DNA from: JAJDTT01 sp965116695
Lineage (GTDB): Bacteria > Acidobacteriota > UBA6911 > RPQK01 > JAJDTT01
Assembly (NCBI GenBank): GCA_965116695.1
Contig: OZ220706.1
Location: forward strand, 1,612,001-1,676,000
Length of the DNA: 64,000 nt
Reading direction: 5' to 3'
A program made the translations under genes and the position numbers. Within the stretch, counting starts at the first letter, position 1. The number at the start of each line of letters is the position of its first letter. Positions 62,441 through 64,000 of this stretch are shown piece after piece. A model generated the notes under the pieces. It worked only from the letters and a program-made list of their open reading frames with translations, did no database searches and was not told the DNA's origin.

Positions 62441-64000
62441 ATGAACGAATCCTTGCAGTTCGGTCCCCAGGATCCCTCACCTTCCGATTTCGCCGGACGC
62501 CGCGCCATCCGAAATTCCCTGGACGAGAGCCTGCTGGTGGAGGCGGCCGCGGGCACGGGCAAGACCAGCGAGTTGGTCCGGCGCCTGGTGGCCGTCCTGG
62601 CCAGCGGCCGGGCCCGCGTCGAAGGGATCGCCGCCGTCACCTTCACCCGGAAGGCGGCCGGCGAGCTGAAGCTGCGTCTGCGGGAGGCTCTGGACCGGGC
62701 CCGGCGGCATGCCTCCGATCCGGCCGAGATCCGGAATCTGGAGCGGGCGGTGGCGGGGCTGGAGGAGGCCGGCATCGCCACCATCCACTCCTTCTGCGCG
62801 GACCTGCTCCGAAAGAGGCCGGTGGAGGCGGGCGTCGACCCCGACTTCCGGGAACTCTCGGAAGATGAGGCGTCCCGCCTTTTCCGGAGGGCCTTTCGGC
62901 AATGGATGGAAACGCGGATGGTCCACCCGGCGCCGGGTCTCGCCCGCGCCCTGCAGCGGTCCCTGATCCGGCAGGAAACCGGCTTCGGCTCGCCGCTGGA
63001 CGGACTCCGTTCGGCCGCCTGGCAGCTCCTGGAATGGCGCGACTACAAGAGGCCCTGGAGACGCGAGGCCTTCGACCGGGAAGCGTTCCTGGACGCCCTG
63101 ACCGGCCGGAGCCGGGAGTTGGCCGCCATCAGCGGCCGGGCATCCAACCGGCGGGACAGGCTTCGTCAGGAATTGAGTCCGGTCCGGGACCTGGACGCCT
63201 GGATCTGGCGCTTCGAGCGCGAACGGCCCCGCGACTACGATCGCCTCGAAGGCCGGATGCTCCGCCTGCTGCAACAATTGAGGTCCCCCTTCTTCCGGCC
63301 GGTCCGGGCCGGCGAATACGGGCCGGGTCTGCCCCGGGCGGTGGTGGTGAAGGCCCGGGAAGACCTGCTTCGGGAACTGGACGATTTCAAACGGCTCGCC
63401 GATGCCGACCTGGCGGCGCTGCTCCGCGAAGAACTGCTGGAGGTGGCCTCGTTCCATGAGGCGCTCAAGGAACAGACCAGCCGGCTCGACTTCATGGACC
63501 TGCTGATCAAGACCCGGGACCTGATCCGGGACCGGACGTCGGTCCGCCGGGATTTCCAGAAACAATTCAGCCACATCTTCGTCGACGAGTTCCAGGACAC
63601 GGACGCGCTCCAGGCCGAGATTCTGATGCTCCTGTCGGCGGACGACCTCGGGGAGACGAATTGGCGCAGGGTCCGGCCCGTTCCCGGAAAGCTCTTTCTG
63701 GTGGGAGACCCCAAGCAGTCCATCTACCGCTTCCGGCGCGCCGACGTGGTCCTGTACCAGGAGATCAAGGAGATCCTGCAGGCGGCCAGAGTGGGCGTGG
63801 TCCACCTGAAGCGGAATTTCCGCTCCGTGCGGCCCCTGCAAATGGCCGTCAACGCGGCCTTCGCGCCGGAGATGACGGCCGACCCCGTCAGTGGCCAGCC
63901 CGACTACGTCCCGCTTGAGAGCCACCGTACGGCCGAGGGAGGCCAGCCGGCATTCATCGCCCTTCCGGTGCCGCGTCCCTACAGCAAGTGGGGGAACTTG
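62441..64000 (+). CDS. addA: AddA-like UvrD-family helicase, N-terminal part (cut by window end)
   Basis: The first 520 codons of a superfamily-1 helicase; the frame is open to the last base. Walker A is EAAAGTGKTSELV (K41, T42). AVTFTRKAAGELKLRLREAL and ATIHSFCADLLRKRP are helicase motifs Ia and Ib. Motif II is FVDEFQDTD (D382-E383), motif III-like is LVGDPKQSIYRFRRAD, and LKRNFRS is motif IV. These and adjacency to addB identify AddA/RecB-type UvrD helicase. The C-terminal RecB nuclease domain, expected beyond residue 900, is outside the window. The spacing of 8 bases after addB indicates an operon. Confidence 0.92.
   Translation, partial: MNESLQFGPQDPSPSDFAGRRAIRNSLDESLLVEAAAGTGKTSELVRRLVAVLASGRARVEGIAAVTFTRKAAGELKLRLREALDRARRHASDPAEIRNLERAVAGLEEAGIATIHSFCADLLRKRPVEAGVDPDFRELSEDEASRLFRRAFRQWMETRMVHPAPGLARALQRSLIRQETGFGSPLDGLRSAAWQLLEWRDYKRPWRREAFDREAFLDALTGRSRELAAISGRASNRRDRLRQELSPVRDLDAWIWRFERERPRDYDRLEGRMLRLLQQLRSPFFRPVRAGEYGPGLPRAVVVKAREDLLRELDDFKRLADADLAALLREELLEVASFHEALKEQTSRLDFMDLLIKTRDLIRDRTSVRRDFQKQFSHIFVDEFQDTDALQAEILMLLSADDLGETNWRRVRPVPGKLFLVGDPKQSIYRFRRADVVLYQEIKEILQAARVGVVHLKRNFRSVRPLQMAVNAAFAPEMTADPVSGQPDYVPLESHRTAEGGQPAFIALPVPRPYSKWGNL

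Overview
The window is GC-rich bacterial chromosome with densely packed genes, many translationally coupled through ATGA overlaps and several starting with TTG or GTG. No 16S rRNA or other decisive marker is present. The mix of an Oar-like TonB receptor with a carboxypeptidase-like N-terminal domain, a CocE/NonD hydrolase, HyuA/HyuB, several enolase-superfamily enzymes, a fused E1 alpha-beta dehydrogenase and a PF09818 ATPase fits an environmental Acidobacteriota (possibly a marine or host-associated lineage). This assignment is inference.

Region by region. 1-2985 (+): tail of biotin carboxylase, a sodium-coupled NSS transporter, ThiE and a membrane-associated hypothetical protein, coupled by overlaps. 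3006-13769 (-): housekeeping genes ribD, a CNNM/CorC-type protein, ybeY, a PgpH-type c-di-AMP phosphodiesterase, fabF, acpP, fabG, fabD, rpmF, yceD (DUF177) and a dGTPase-like gene. 14025-17248 (-): a 2-oxoacid dehydrogenase E2 and a fused E1. 17598-27477: a catabolic island with hyuA-hyuB, two mandelate racemase/muconate lactonizing family enzymes, a LamG-type lipoprotein and a CocE/NonD hydrolase, with gene remnants beside it. 27627-29212 holds further remnants: a TonB receptor C-terminus and a surface-protein C-terminus broken by an in-frame TAG. 29423-35056 (-) encodes an 1877-residue secreted repeat protein with about nine plant-type leucine-rich repeats and 18 YWTD propeller blades arranged as 6 + 12.

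35057-36001 is an AT-rich gene-free stretch before tRNA-Arg(CCT). 36119-40421 returns to ordinary genes: a TPR membrane protein, acyP-apt, tRNA-Pro(CGG), a YqaA/DedA-like protein and the PF09818 ATPase. 40449-42554 is a mobile-element zone: a RAYT-type Y1 transposase flanked on both sides by short GGGGACAGTCTGTTTTTCCG-type repeats, then a transposase remnant. 42602-44062 encodes an unrecognised secreted two-domain protein. 44209-47418 is an intact TonB-dependent receptor.

47527-52982 contains a glycosyltransferase-ABC ATPase fusion coupled to a very large FtsX-type permease that carries a small palindromic repeat in frame inside its coding sequence. 53254-57608 is a compact four-gene operon (HemN/HemW-like radical SAM protein, flavin-dependent halogenase-like protein, hotdog thioesterase, PaaK-like CoA ligase) that looks like a small uncharacterised aromatic-acid tailoring pathway. 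The window ends with a PQQ-type beta-propeller protein, another cluster of palindromic and GGGGACAGTCC repeats, addB with an intact nuclease and Fe-S motif, and the first 520 codons of addA.

The items that look least described are the halogenase/HemN/thioesterase/CoA-ligase operon, the GT-ABC fusion exporter, the LRR-YWTD surface protein, and the paired RAYT/REP-like repeat system.
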